A stretch of 17,557 nucleotides of DNA, from positions 1 to 17,557 of the forward strand of contig BNXY01000052.1 in assembly GCA_025999935.1 (NCBI GenBank). Reading direction: 5' to 3'. The position numbers and the translations under genes are program-made. The notes under the pieces are model-generated. The model was not told where the DNA came from. It saw only the letters and a list, made by a program, of their open reading frames with translations, and did not search any database. Positions 1 through 7,237 of this stretch are shown piece by piece; position 1 is the stretch's first letter, and each line of letters begins with the position of its first letter. The stretch comes from Bacteroidia bacterium (GTDB lineage Bacteria; Bacteroidota; Bacteroidia; Bacteroidales; Azobacteroidaceae).

Positions 1-250
1 TTGTTTGAATTCTTCGAATAAAAGTGGCGCAGCTACGCAGCTATGGGTTTGTTTATGCCCTTATTACCGTGCGCTTACGCACACGGCTACAAAGATGTTG
101 GCGCTATGCGCCTTTTCGCACAAACACCTATTTTTACTGCTGACCCGAGCTGAGTAGTAACAATATTTTATTTATCTGATTAATTCGTGATTGTGGGATG
201 CGGAAGGTGACCTGAGTAGTTACGATTGCATATTATAAAAAAAATATTAA
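1..250. other. Intergenic DNA with three short GC-rich hairpins and a 12-bp direct repeat
   Basis: I see no gene here. Three small GC-rich stem-loops stand out against AT-rich DNA. They are AGCT-ACGC-AGCT at 31-42, CCGTGCG paired with CGCAC-a-CGG at 67-86, and GGCGC-TAT-GCGCC at 100-112. A direct repeat CTGAGTAGTwAC occurs at 150-161 and 212-223. The hairpins look like small dispersed intergenic repeats. No poly-T tract follows them, so they do not read as terminators. The DNA further left is outside the window. Confidence 0.45.
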
Positions 251-259
251 TACATTTGC
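226..259 (+). promoter_or_regulatory. Bacteroidetes-type promoter upstream of the DUF1573/NVEALA/propeller cluster
   Basis: A TACATTTGC box at 251-259 fits the Bacteroidetes -7 consensus TAnnTTTGC. A TTG at 226-228, 22 nt upstream, is a reasonable -33 element. Transcription would begin near 266 and read into the small genes that follow. This is the only convincing promoter I see before the propeller lipoprotein at 784. Confidence 0.6.
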
Positions 260-322
260 AAAATTATATATAGTGTCCATTGAATTAAACACGAATGAAA
301 AGCTTATTGCTATATACTTCCC

Positions 323-499
323 ATGATAATCAATCATGTTTCTACTTTCTGCGGCTGCACAGCGGTGGAATGGGAGAAACAACCGGTTGAGCCGGGGAAA
401 ACAGCAGACATAAAAGTGGAAATAAAACCGGAAGAAGACGGATATTTTAATAAAACAATAGATGTATATTGTAATGTAAAAGAAAAGAAAGGAGGATAA
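323..499 (+). pseudogene. DUF1573-domain protein remnant, 58 residues
   Basis: This frame opens with ATG at 323 and encodes 58 residues. Residues 7-15 contain VSTFCGCTA, then a PVEPGKTADIKVE-like stretch, then YFNKTIDVYCNV. That succession (CGCT, then PG, then a GxFxKxIxVxxN-type strand) is the core of DUF1573, an Ig-like extracytoplasmic domain common in Bacteroidetes. Known members are usually well over 100 residues with a signal peptide. This copy has no signal sequence and only one core, and it stops soon after the last strand. A TGA at 296-298 closes the frame upstream. I read it as a truncated relic, although a short expressed peptide cannot be excluded because a good promoter lies just upstream. 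DUF1573 genes often sit near NVEALA and BF3164-type genes, as here. Confidence 0.6.
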
Positions 500-581
500 C
501 AGCGGCAAAGGTACAAAAATAGTTGAAAATTTTATATAAATGTTTAATAATTAATAAATATAATTTTAAAAATTAACAAAT

Positions 582-752
582 ATGAACAAGAAAGTATTAT
601 TAGGAATCGCCGCATTGGCGATTGCAGGAGTGAGTGTAGTAAATGTGAATTTCAATTCACGAAGTAATAATTTATCAGATGTTTCTTTGGCCAATGTGGA
701 AGCGTTGGCACAAGAAGTTACCGTTGGGAAGATATGCTACTATCAATATTAA
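582..752 (+). CDS. NVEALA-domain peptide
   Basis: A 56-residue protein. It has a short basic start (MNKK), a hydrophobic stretch at about residues 5-22, and the diagnostic motif NVEALAQ at residues 38-44. This is the NVEALA family of Bacteroidetes, small exported peptides of unknown function. The N-terminal segment should be a signal or membrane anchor. In the family as I know it, the part after NVEALA is often Cys-rich. Here it is only 12 residues long with a single Cys (C52), so it is a short member. It lies 31 nt before the BF3164-type lipoprotein gene, the usual neighbour of this family, and is probably cotranscribed with it from the promoter near 251. The ATG at 582 is the only sensible start. 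Confidence 0.85.
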   Translation: MNKKVLLGIAALAIAGVSVVNVNFNSRSNNLSDVSLANVEALAQEVTVGKICYYQY

Positions 753-783
753 AAGAAATATTTCACTATAAATAGCTAAATAT

Positions 784-1938
784 ATGAAACTAAAAAATAT
801 ATCAAGAGGATTGAATATTCAGTCTCTTATTCACACTTTACAAAAGAAGATAATCAGTCTGTTTTTATTTGTACTATTATTCTTGTTTGCTTGTAATGGA
901 AAAAATAAGGAAATAAACGCCATCGTAGATTATTTTGACAAGGAACAATCATTAGCACATAAAGCATTAGACATTCACGATGATTTGAATGTCTTAATTG
1001 AGCCACAAGAAATAGTCATCCATAACAACTTAATGGTTGTTGCACATGTAAGAGATGATAAGCTTTTTTCCCTCGTTAATCTTAACGAAAAGAAAGTGAT
1101 AAAATCATGGGGCGATAGAGGACAAGGGCCGTATGATTTTGTCGGATTTTTGGATATGTATGAAAATTATGATAATAGCGGTATAAATATCTGGGACCCT
1201 TCACTCAAACGATTAAACTTCTTTTCATTTGATAGAATTTCAAACCAAGAGAATCCTCTTCCACAAAATTTATTCCATGATTTGAACAATCCAAATATGC
1301 TTACGATGCTGTATCCAAATATACTTCAGTTGGATAAATCTCGCTATTTAGCATTAGGGAATAGTGAAGACAAACGATTCACACTATTAAATATTGAATC
1401 GGATGTGATGATTAAGACAGGCGATTTTCCATCATCTGATCATAATAAAGACCTCCATCCCATCATCCGCAATCAACCTTATAATGGAAAAATTAGATTC
1501 AACAAACGACAACAAAAAATAGCCTATATATCATACGAAAGCGAAATGTTCGAGATATTTCAGGTAGCAGATTCCGGTCTCACATTGGTTTATGGAAATT
1601 ACACCACAATTCCTAAATATGAATTGTCCACAAAGAAAGGGGGAACTGTTACAGAAAGGATTGGAAATGGGAATGGCCGTTGTATCGCGCTTACCACATC
1701 CGATGAAAAAATTTTTATTTTATATCAAGATTATCCTAAAAATGCAGATAAAAAGGATATTGATTTGGCTTTATCCCAAGAGGCTAATATCATACTGGAA
1801 TTTGATTGGAATGGGAAGCCGATACGACAATATCATCTTGACTGTATGGTTAATCTGGTTTTTTATGACAAGGATGGAAACAAGCTGTACGCATCTCAAA
1901 GCCCTGAAAACAAAATTGTTTATTTTGACATCAAATAA
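784..1938 (+). CDS. BF3164-type 6-bladed beta-propeller lipoprotein (TolB-like)
   Basis: A 384-residue protein. An N-terminal hydrophobic segment (about residues 22-36) ends in LFLFAC, a lipobox-like sequence with the acylated Cys at C37, so the mature protein should be a lipoprotein. The first 20 residues make the signal longer than usual, and no later Met offers a better start. The body is rich in short beta-strand repeats. It includes IKSWGDRGQGPYDF (about residues 107-120), typical of the G-x-G-x-GP-x-(E/D)-F signature in BF3164/TolB-like propellers, and later blades such as IWDPSLKRLNFFSF. The function is unknown. Related proteins are found widely in Bacteroidales beside NVEALA peptides, as here. 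I see no clear terminator after it before the decayed gene at 2007. Confidence 0.8.
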   Translation: MKLKNISRGLNIQSLIHTLQKKIISLFLFVLLFLFACNGKNKEINAIVDYFDKEQSLAHKALDIHDDLNVLIEPQEIVIHNNLMVVAHVRDDKLFSLVNLNEKKVIKSWGDRGQGPYDFVGFLDMYENYDNSGINIWDPSLKRLNFFSFDRISNQENPLPQNLFHDLNNPNMLTMLYPNILQLDKSRYLALGNSEDKRFTLLNIESDVMIKTGDFPSSDHNKDLHPIIRNQPYNGKIRFNKRQQKIAYISYESEMFEIFQVADSGLTLVYGNYTTIPKYELSTKKGGTVTERIGNGNGRCIALTTSDEKIFILYQDYPKNADKKDIDLALSQEANIILEFDWNGKPIRQYHLDCMVNLVFYDKDGNKLYASQSPENKIVYFDIK

Positions 1939-2006
1939 TGTGACTGAATTTTGTACTCGAATTTATTTACATGTCACAGATTATTTATTTTCACGTATTT
2001 TGATTC

Positions 2007-2454
2007 ATGAAATACTCTTGGAAAAACCTCTTTAAACATTTGCTAACCGGTATCAAGATATTTGCAGCGGGTATTTTGTTGGCTGTTTTGTATTTTAACA
2101 TTCGCATCATTGTAGGGGCGTTGCGCGCAACGCCCCTACGGTGGGTGTTGTATGGTTTTATTGTTCTTACCGGTTTGGTCGAGGCTGTTTGGGGCTTGCG
2201 GCAACTCTACGGGTTTGAAATGTCGCAGCACAATTTGTTTAAAATGACCGGTTTTTTTCAATCCGGGGCCTTATGCCGGGTATTTGGCGGTGGTGTTTCC
2301 GCACTGCAAAAAATTACCCACATCCGCTATTGGTTTAGCTACGCGACCGTACCCGGGGAAAAGAGGAGCGGCCATTCACTTACGAGGAACAACAGCAGGT
2401 ATGGTGGTAATGTCCCTAATAATAAATTTTAGTCTTTTATTGGCTACAAATTGA
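2007..2454 (+). pseudogene. Decayed O-antigen ligase/Wzy-like membrane protein
   Basis: The frame from 2007 encodes a membrane segment, then VLTGLVEAVWGLRQLYGF and NLFKMTG. These match the N-terminal part of Bacteroidetes O-antigen-ligase-family proteins. The expected continuation, FFNPGPYAGYLAVVFP, is present but in another frame: the reading frame shifts at a T7 run at 2252-2258. About 45 bases later the original frame again reads plausibly (ALQKITHIRYWFSY), which suggests a second compensating indel near 2301. Frame 1 stops at 2432 and the shifted frame at 2454. The polymerase core and C-terminal part are absent, since intact members are several hundred residues long. A 28-bp palindrome (2112-2139) sits in frame inside the first membrane region and encodes VGALRATPLR, which looks foreign to the family. 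This is a broken, truncated gene. Confidence 0.65.
2112..2139. repeat. 28-bp perfect palindrome (GTAGGGGCG type)
   Basis: GTAGGGGCGTTGCG at 2112-2125 is followed directly by its exact reverse complement at 2126-2139. It is GC-rich against an AT-rich background and lies inside the O-antigen-ligase remnant without breaking its frame. It resembles the small GTAGGGGC-type palindromes dispersed in many bacterial genomes and could be a mobile REP-like insertion. No other copy is in this window. Confidence 0.7.
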
Positions 2455-2487
2455 ATATTTATACCTATATTTGTCCGAATATTCGGA
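2440..2487 (+). promoter_or_regulatory. Rubrerythrin promoter with operator-like palindrome at the start site
   Basis: TATATTTG at 2466-2473 fits the Bacteroidetes -7 box, with a weak -33 TTG at 2440-2442. Directly after it lies the perfect 14-bp palindrome TCCGAATATTCGGA at 2474-2487, covering the expected transcription start (about 2480). A protein bound there would block initiation. The rubrerythrin ATG follows about 60 nt further on. The regulator is unknown. A peroxide or redox repressor would fit the gene, but the palindrome does not resemble the classical PerR box. Confidence 0.55.
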
Positions 2488-2545
2488 TATTATCTGTTTA
2501 TTTGAAATGTAAAATTTGAAATATCTATCTTTAAAAAATTTGGTT

Positions 2546-3127
2546 ATGGGAGAAAAAAGTATTAAAGGAACGAAAACAGAACAAAATCTGTTGAAAGCTT
2601 TTGCCGGCGAAAGTCAGGCAAGAACGCGGTACACTTTTTTTGCAAGTAAGGCGAAAAAAGAAGGCTATGAGCAAATCGCCGGTATTTTTCTTGAAACGGC
2701 AGACCAGGAAAAAGAACATGCAGAACGATTTTTTAAATTTTTAGAAGGCGGTCAGGTAGAGATTACGGCTACTTTTCCGGCAGGGATTATCGGCACTACG
2801 ATTGAAAATTTACGTGCAGCCGCTGAAGGCGAATACGAGGAATGGAACGACCTTTATCCCGCATTTGCCGAAGTTGCCGCCGAAGAAGGTTTTCCTCTGA
2901 TTGCTACCGCTTTCAAAAAGATTGCAACAGTGGAAGTGCAGCACGAAAAACGGTATCTCAAACTGTTGGCCAACCTTGAAACCGATACGGTTTTCAAGAA
3001 AGGCGAAGAAATCGAATGGCAATGCCGCAATTGCGGTTATGTTCACACAGGAACGGAAGCGCCGGGAGCTTGTCCGGCTTGTTTGCATCCGCAGGCTTAT
3101 TTTGAGCCGAAGAAAAATAATTATTAA
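2546..3127 (+). CDS. rbr: Rubrerythrin
   Basis: Rubrerythrin is a cytoplasmic non-haem di-iron peroxidase that reduces hydrogen peroxide in anaerobes. I start it at the ATG at 2546 (193 residues) rather than at 2516, because MGEKSIKGTKTEQNL aligns with the usual family N-terminus. The ferritin-like domain spans about residues 5-145. Its ligand motifs are E21 in AGESQAR, E55-x-x-H58, the GEYEEW segment near residues 95-100, and E130/H133 in VEVQHEKRY. The C-terminal rubredoxin-like iron site has two Cys pairs, C160-x-x-C163 and C176-x-x-C179. All expected ligands are present at normal length. It forms its own transcription unit, with a promoter at about 2440-2487 and double terminators behind it. 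Confidence 0.95.
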   Translation: MGEKSIKGTKTEQNLLKAFAGESQARTRYTFFASKAKKEGYEQIAGIFLETADQEKEHAERFFKFLEGGQVEITATFPAGIIGTTIENLRAAAEGEYEEWNDLYPAFAEVAAEEGFPLIATAFKKIATVEVQHEKRYLKLLANLETDTVFKKGEEIEWQCRNCGYVHTGTEAPGACPACLHPQAYFEPKKNNY

Positions 3128-3150
3128 AAAAGCCCGAAAAGGGCTTTTTT
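3126..3150 (+). terminator. Intrinsic terminator of rubrerythrin
   Basis: A 10-bp perfect stem (AAAAAAGCCC at 3126-3135, GGGCTTTTTT at 3141-3150) closes a GAAAA loop and ends in a T run. It overlaps the TAA stop codon. Its A/T symmetry means it could also stop transcription from the right. Confidence 0.85.
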
Positions 3151-3172
3151 AATAGGAAAAGATACAAAATTC

Positions 3173-3203
3173 AAAGGCTGTCATTTGGGATTTGACAGCC
3201 TTT
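3173..3203. terminator. Second hairpin terminator
   Basis: An 11-bp perfect stem (AAAGGCTGTCA at 3173-3183 and TGACAGCCTTT at 3193-3203) has a 9-nt loop and is followed by TATTATTT. It is a backup terminator behind rubrerythrin. Confidence 0.7.
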
Positions 3204-3395
3204 ATTATTTATGCATTTATTAGGTATTAGCCCGTGAGGCAAAAAAGAAGATTGTATTTAAGTTTTTCGGGTACAAAGGTGGGCTATTTTTTATTACCAA
3301 CCAAATAAAAAAACATATTATAAAACATGTTTTTTAAATTTAAGAGACCTTAATATCATAAAAATTGTTAAATATACACAATTTATGCTGAAAAG
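3204..3395. other. AT-rich intergenic stretch with a short palindrome
   Basis: I find no gene between the rubrerythrin terminators and the first promoter of the haem operon. The stretch is very AT-rich. AAAACATGTTTT at 3322-3333 is a perfect 12-bp palindrome, possibly a further regulator site because it shares the ACAT/ATGT core with the operator at 3396-3413. Otherwise nothing stands out. Confidence 0.4.
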
Positions 3396-3428
3396 TTATG
3401 TTTTATAACATAAATGTATTATCTTTGC
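3396..3428 (+). promoter_or_regulatory. Promoter P1 with palindromic operator
   Basis: TATCTTTGC at 3420-3428 is a canonical Bacteroidetes -7 box. The region just upstream, where the -33 element would lie, is occupied by an inverted repeat TTATGTT-TTAT-AACATAA (3396-3413). The repeat would therefore let a dimeric regulator (for example of the CRP/FNR type) control P1. Transcription should start near 3434 and run into the hairpin at 3474-3503. Confidence 0.6.
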
Positions 3429-3433
3429 ACCGT

Positions 3434-3503
3434 GTTTTTCATGGTATTAGATTTAAGGTTAACAATGAAGATTGGTTGTCGTGAGACAACCTTTCCTTTT
3501 TTA
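3434..3503 (+). ncRNA. Candidate short leader or small RNA between P1 and an early terminator
   Basis: P1 is followed within about 70 nt by an intrinsic terminator. P1 transcripts should mostly end there and give an RNA of about 65-70 nt. The same stretch contains a 21-codon frame (ATG at 3441, TAG at 3504-3506) that reads through the hairpin. A small peptide or translation-coupled attenuation is thus possible, though I see no strong support for translation. The function is unknown. It may tune or act alongside the haem-uptake genes that start 120 nt downstream. Confidence 0.4.
3474..3503 (+). terminator. Early terminator or attenuator upstream of the haem operon
   Basis: GGTTGTC (3474-3480), loop GTGA, and GACAACC (3485-3491) form a perfect 7-bp stem. 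It is followed by TTTCCTTTTTT, a typical intrinsic terminator layout. It separates P1 from the receptor gene. Confidence 0.7.
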
Positions 3504-3562
3504 TAGCAGGTATATGGCTACTTTAAGGTATTTTGCAAATAAAAATTGGCGGTAAATAGGGA

Positions 3563-3594
3563 TTGCACGTACTTGTCGGCAAACGTAACTTTGC
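3563..3594 (+). promoter_or_regulatory. Promoter P2 of the haem-uptake operon
   Basis: TAACTTTGC at 3586-3594 is a near-ideal -7 box, with TTG at 3563-3565 and a 20-nt gap. Transcription should begin near 3600, leaving a leader of about 20 nt before the receptor ATG at 3620. This is the more likely promoter of the operon. Confidence 0.7.
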
Positions 3595-3619
3595 ACCATC
3601 AATTATCAGTTAATTTATC

Positions 3620-5566
3620 ATGTGCAAAATCCTATTTTCTTTCATCCTATTCATATCCTTTGTCTTTAACATTCGGGCGCAAGCCGTTCCGGAAAGCGAA
3701 AACAATCTAAACGACAGCATTACAACGGTTTCCATCGAAGAAGTGGTAATAACCGGCACTTTAACGACTCGAACACTCAAAAATACACCGGTATTGACCA
3801 AAGTAATTTCGAGCAACGACATCCGGGAATCGGGTGCGACAACCGTACTGGAAGTTCTGGAGAATTTTGTTCCCGGAGTGAATTTCACACCCAACCCGAT
3901 GGGCGACAATATCCAAATCGCCGGATTGGATAACAAGTACATATTAATTCTGCTTGACGGCGAACGTCTGGTCAATGAACGCACCGAAAATGTTAATTTC
4001 TCCCGCCTCAATACCTTTGATATCAAACAAATAGAAATCATTAACGGCGCTTCTTCGGTGCTTTATGGCTCCAATGCGATTGGTGCGGTTATCAATATCA
4101 TTACCAAAGAGGTAACTCAAGCGGTGCAAGGCTCGGTACGCGGCCGTTATTCCAAGTATAATTCGTATGTGGGCGATGCTTCCTTGGGATTGAAAATGAA
4201 TAAACTTTCGTCCAAAACGGTTTTTACAGCCAAAAATTCGGATGGATATACCTTGAAATCGCACACGATGGATCCGTATTCGGACTACACGCTGTCGCAG
4301 GTTTTCAAATATAAATTCAACGCTCAATGGGATGCGGAACTGAAAGGAACTTACTACAACAATGAAACTTGGTTTCTGCATAAATATCAAACCCGCATAG
4401 ATGAGGATTATACCTTGGGTGGAAAAGTACAATATACTTTCTCTAAGGACAATGTGTTGACGTTTTCCGGGAACAACGACAAATACGAAGGTCACCTGAT
4501 TTACAAGTTGCGCAACGATTCGTCGACTTATGCCAATGGCTCACAATACACTGTTTTTCGTTTGACGGATGCTTGGAATATAACGGAAAACATACAGTTC
4601 GTCAGCGGCGCCGAAATGAATTTGGAAAACACGTTCAGTTACAATCAATTTGGTTTCGACCCGGAAGAACGGAACGCTTCCAACTGGAATTTATTTACCC
4701 AAGGGGAATTTAAAACAGAAAGCGGCTTGGATGCCTTGGTGGGCGTTCGTTACACCCGGCATTCGCAATTTGGGGGCTACCTTTCGCCTAAAATATCATT
4801 GATATACCGCTTGGAAAATTTCCGTTTCCGGGGAAATATCAGCAACGGATATAAAGCGCCTACTTTGAAAGAATTATACATGAATTTTCCGCACAAGATA
4901 GGCGAAGATATTCCTTTTTGGGTAATAGGAAACAAGGATTTGATACCCGAAGAATCGTGGTACAAAGCCATTTCCGCCGAGTATATATCCAACAATATCA
5001 ATATGTCCGTTACCATTCACGACAATTCGATACAAAACAAAATCAATACCAATCAAGTATGGAATGAAACCCAAGGGCGAATGGAAATGAAATATGAAAA
5101 TGTAGAGAATGCACAGATTACAGGCGTTGATGTTGCCTTGCAATGGACTTTTTGGAAGCGCTTCCAACTGAAAGCCGGCTATTCGTTTGCCGATGCCAGA
5201 GACAAAGACAGCGGATGGCAATTATCCGGAAACAGCAAACATACCGGGACATTGAATCTGGTTTATAAACAACGGCATTTGCCCTTTTTATCTTCTATTG
5301 AATGTCCATACAGTTTGTCATTGTTAGGAAGAGCAATGTCGCCACGTCTTTTTTATTCCACTTCGGAATCGGGGGAAATTACGGATGAATCAACCGGCAG
5401 TTATTACATCAGCAGTTTTGTATATACCCAGCAATTTCCGGTTTACAAGAAATTATCGGGCGATATTCAATTTGGTATCAACAACTTATTCAATTATATA
5501 AACAAGGATTATATCTCCAATAACACAGGCAGAACTTGTTTTGTGAGTTTGGGTATAAAATTTTAA
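3620..5566 (+). CDS. hmuR: TonB-dependent outer-membrane receptor, probably for haem (HmuR-like)
   Basis: A 648-residue protein that should import haem or a haem-protein product across the outer membrane using TonB energy. The N-terminal hydrophobic segment (about residues 3-19, ending IRAQA) is a signal peptide. A TonB-box-like IEEVVITGT follows near residues 39-47, then the plug (about 50-170, with LDGERL, GASSVLYGSNAIGAVINII) and a beta-barrel ending in a terminal Phe. Residues 411-414 (YKAP) and 438-441 (NKDL), with His425 between them, match the FRAP/NPDL layout with an intervening His known in haem receptors. Two HmuY-type genes follow directly, the first only 2 nt away, so they are cotranscribed. 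At this length there is no CarboxypepD-like extension of the SusC type. The gene symbol is by analogy with the Porphyromonas hmuYR locus. The ligand is inferred. Confidence 0.85.
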   Translation: MCKILFSFILFISFVFNIRAQAVPESENNLNDSITTVSIEEVVITGTLTTRTLKNTPVLTKVISSNDIRESGATTVLEVLENFVPGVNFTPNPMGDNIQIAGLDNKYILILLDGERLVNERTENVNFSRLNTFDIKQIEIINGASSVLYGSNAIGAVINIITKEVTQAVQGSVRGRYSKYNSYVGDASLGLKMNKLSSKTVFTAKNSDGYTLKSHTMDPYSDYTLSQVFKYKFNAQWDAELKGTYYNNETWFLHKYQTRIDEDYTLGGKVQYTFSKDNVLTFSGNNDKYEGHLIYKLRNDSSTYANGSQYTVFRLTDAWNITENIQFVSGAEMNLENTFSYNQFGFDPEERNASNWNLFTQGEFKTESGLDALVGVRYTRHSQFGGYLSPKISLIYRLENFRFRGNISNGYKAPTLKELYMNFPHKIGEDIPFWVIGNKDLIPEESWYKAISAEYISNNINMSVTIHDNSIQNKINTNQVWNETQGRMEMKYENVENAQITGVDVALQWTFWKRFQLKAGYSFADARDKDSGWQLSGNSKHTGTLNLVYKQRHLPFLSSIECPYSLSLLGRAMSPRLFYSTSESGEITDESTGSYYISSFVYTQQFPVYKKLSGDIQFGINNLFNYINKDYISNNTGRTCFVSLGIKF

Positions 5567-5568
5567 AT

Positions 5569-6249
5569 ATGAAAACGATTACAAAAATAACAACATTGAT
5601 TCTTTGCATGGCCGGCTTCGCGGCTTGCGACATGGACCGGCTTTGGGATAAAGATTATCTGTTTGAAGTCGTTGAACCTCAAGATGGCGTATTTATCTAT
5701 GATTGCAGTAGTTACACCAAATGGAATTTCTTTTCGTTTGCCAAAGGCGAAATTATCGGCTCTTGCGATGCAATGGATGCCGAAGCGAACGAACAATGGC
5801 GTAAACGAACCGATTGGGATTTGGCTTTTCACCGTCAAAACATCAAAACAAACAGCGGTGCATCGGGTATTGGAATGGGCGGTATTTTGAAATATCCGCA
5901 AGAAACTTTCGACTTCGACGCCATTCTCGAAGCCCCCGAAGAGGGATACCAAACCGATGTTCAGGATTCCGTTATCTATGACATGAGCGGAATGATGACG
6001 GGAAGCATCGGATATGCCTACACCGGGCTGGCTCAACCCGTGAAAGGCTGGGCGGTACTGACCGATATGCAAAACGGCGTGTGGACGTATGTACAGTCTG
6101 CATTTATTGTCAGAACCGCTACCGGCAAATACGCGAAAATTTATTTGCGGAACTTCAAAAGCGATGTCGGCGCTTCGGGAACCGTAACCATGCAATACGT
6201 CTATCAAGACGATGGGACAATCAATTTGGATATAAAAATCAAAAAATAA
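5569..6249 (+). CDS. HmuY-family haem-binding lipoprotein
   Basis: A 226-residue protein. I start at ATG 5569, 2 nt after the receptor stop, because MKTITKITTLILCMAGFAAC is then a clean lipoprotein signal with the acylated Cys at C20. The mature part carries the HmuY family signature RTDWDLAFHRQNIKTNSGASG (about residues 80-100), a W-x-FFSF strand (52-57) and ATGKYAKIYL near residue 173. HmuY proteins capture haem at the cell surface and pass it to the TonB receptor. The mature protein has only one His (H88), so it cannot use the two-His coordination described for Porphyromonas gingivalis HmuY. Met residues in the DMSGMM stretch (about 138-143) are possible ligands, as reported for other HmuY homologues. 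The ligand type is inferred. Confidence 0.85.
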   Translation: MKTITKITTLILCMAGFAACDMDRLWDKDYLFEVVEPQDGVFIYDCSSYTKWNFFSFAKGEIIGSCDAMDAEANEQWRKRTDWDLAFHRQNIKTNSGASGIGMGGILKYPQETFDFDAILEAPEEGYQTDVQDSVIYDMSGMMTGSIGYAYTGLAQPVKGWAVLTDMQNGVWTYVQSAFIVRTATGKYAKIYLRNFKSDVGASGTVTMQYVYQDDGTINLDIKIKK

Positions 6250-6279
6250 TATTTTATAAACTATTTAAATTACATTGAT

Positions 6280-7221
6280 ATGAAAATCAAAAAAATTACT
6301 CTTGTATTATTGAGCGTATTATTGGCAGTAAATCTTACGGCACAAGTTCAAACTTTCCGTTTAGACATCAGCGGAGGCGCATTTATGGGAAGTCCTATTC
6401 CCGATTACACCCGGTGGTATTACTTTTCATTTGAAAAAGGAGATACTATCGGAACAAGCGCTGTCGTATTGGAAAATATCAATGGCGGACAAATTGGAAC
6501 AGAAGTAATTGACGCCGCATGGAAGGCGCGTACCGATTGGGATATGGCTTTTCATGCCACGGATATCCGGACCAACAGCGGAGCTTCGGGAACCGGCGAA
6601 TCGGCATCGCTTTTGATTGCCGATACGCTCTCTACCACTCCCTTAGCGGATGTTTTCACCAATCTAAGCGAAGCTCCTGCAGAGGGATATGTTGCGGACG
6701 AAGTGTTAAGCGGAACATTTATTTTTGGAATGACGAGTATGCCTCCGCTCAGAACCACGCAACTCTCTGCATCCAAGGCGGCGCAAGGCTGGGCGGCTTT
6801 CGGGATGGGGGCAAGCGGAGAAAATCCGAAAGTGATTGTATTCAAAACAGCCACAGGCAAATACGCTAAGGTATATTTGAAACAATTCATTGACAAAGAA
6901 GAGCAAAAGCCCGGCTATATCGAATTTGATTACGTATATCAACCCGATGGAAGTCGCTATTTTACCAACACAGCAGGCATATCTACTACACCATCACCAA
7001 TGATTGCCGTTTATCCGAATCCGGTTTCCGATGTTTTGAATATCGAAGTTGCCGAAAAATCCGATATTGTCATTTATAATCTTACCGGAACGATTGTGAA
7101 GCAGAGGAAAGCGCAAAGCGGTAGAGTATCTATTCCTGTTTCGGATTTAGTGAAAGGGAGTTATATTGTGAAAGTTAGTTCCAATAAAACAAGTCAAGCT
7201 CACAAGATAATTATTAGGTAA
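6280..7221 (+). CDS. HmuY-family protein with T9SS type A C-terminal sorting domain
   Basis: A 313-residue protein. A signal peptide (about residues 1-21, ending LTAQ) has no lipobox, unlike the gene before it. The middle part repeats the HmuY signature RTDWDMAFHATDIRTNSGASG (about 84-104), with a WYYFSF strand and ATGKYAKVYL near residue 181, so it is a paralogue of the preceding protein. Residues from about 240 carry a T9SS sorting domain: VYPNPVSDVLNIE, then an IYNLTGT strand, then GSYIVKV and a basic end. It should therefore pass the outer membrane through type IX secretion and be released or anchored at the surface. It lies 30 nt after the first HmuY gene and is followed by a strong terminator, so it closes the operon. 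Its only His outside the sorting domain is H92. Confidence 0.88.
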   Translation: MKIKKITLVLLSVLLAVNLTAQVQTFRLDISGGAFMGSPIPDYTRWYYFSFEKGDTIGTSAVVLENINGGQIGTEVIDAAWKARTDWDMAFHATDIRTNSGASGTGESASLLIADTLSTTPLADVFTNLSEAPAEGYVADEVLSGTFIFGMTSMPPLRTTQLSASKAAQGWAAFGMGASGENPKVIVFKTATGKYAKVYLKQFIDKEEQKPGYIEFDYVYQPDGSRYFTNTAGISTTPSPMIAVYPNPVSDVLNIEVAEKSDIVIYNLTGTIVKQRKAQSGRVSIPVSDLVKGSYIVKVSSNKTSQAHKIIIR

Positions 7222-7237
7222 TCAGTTTTAGGTCAGA

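Noticed and set aside
233..508. Minus-strand open frame of 91 codons
   Set aside because: Its product is a low-complexity Phe/Tyr-rich string, and the + strand here carries the recognisable DUF1573 core and a promoter.
506..513. Minus-strand TACCTTTG box
   Set aside because: It looks like a -7 element, but there is no matching -33 element and no minus-strand gene to its left. At most it is a leftover of a lost gene.
1939..1985. TGTGAC / GTCACA inverted pair after the propeller gene as a terminator
   Set aside because: The arms are only 6 bp, about 30 nt apart and without a T run, so termination is not supported.
2516..2545. Earlier rubrerythrin start at 2516
   Set aside because: The ten extra residues are not part of the family N-terminus, and the ATG at 2546 gives the conserved beginning.
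3944..4495. Minus-strand frame of 183 codons opposite the TonB receptor
   Set aside because: It overlaps the conserved plug and barrel coding sequence and has no recognisable domain or promoter.
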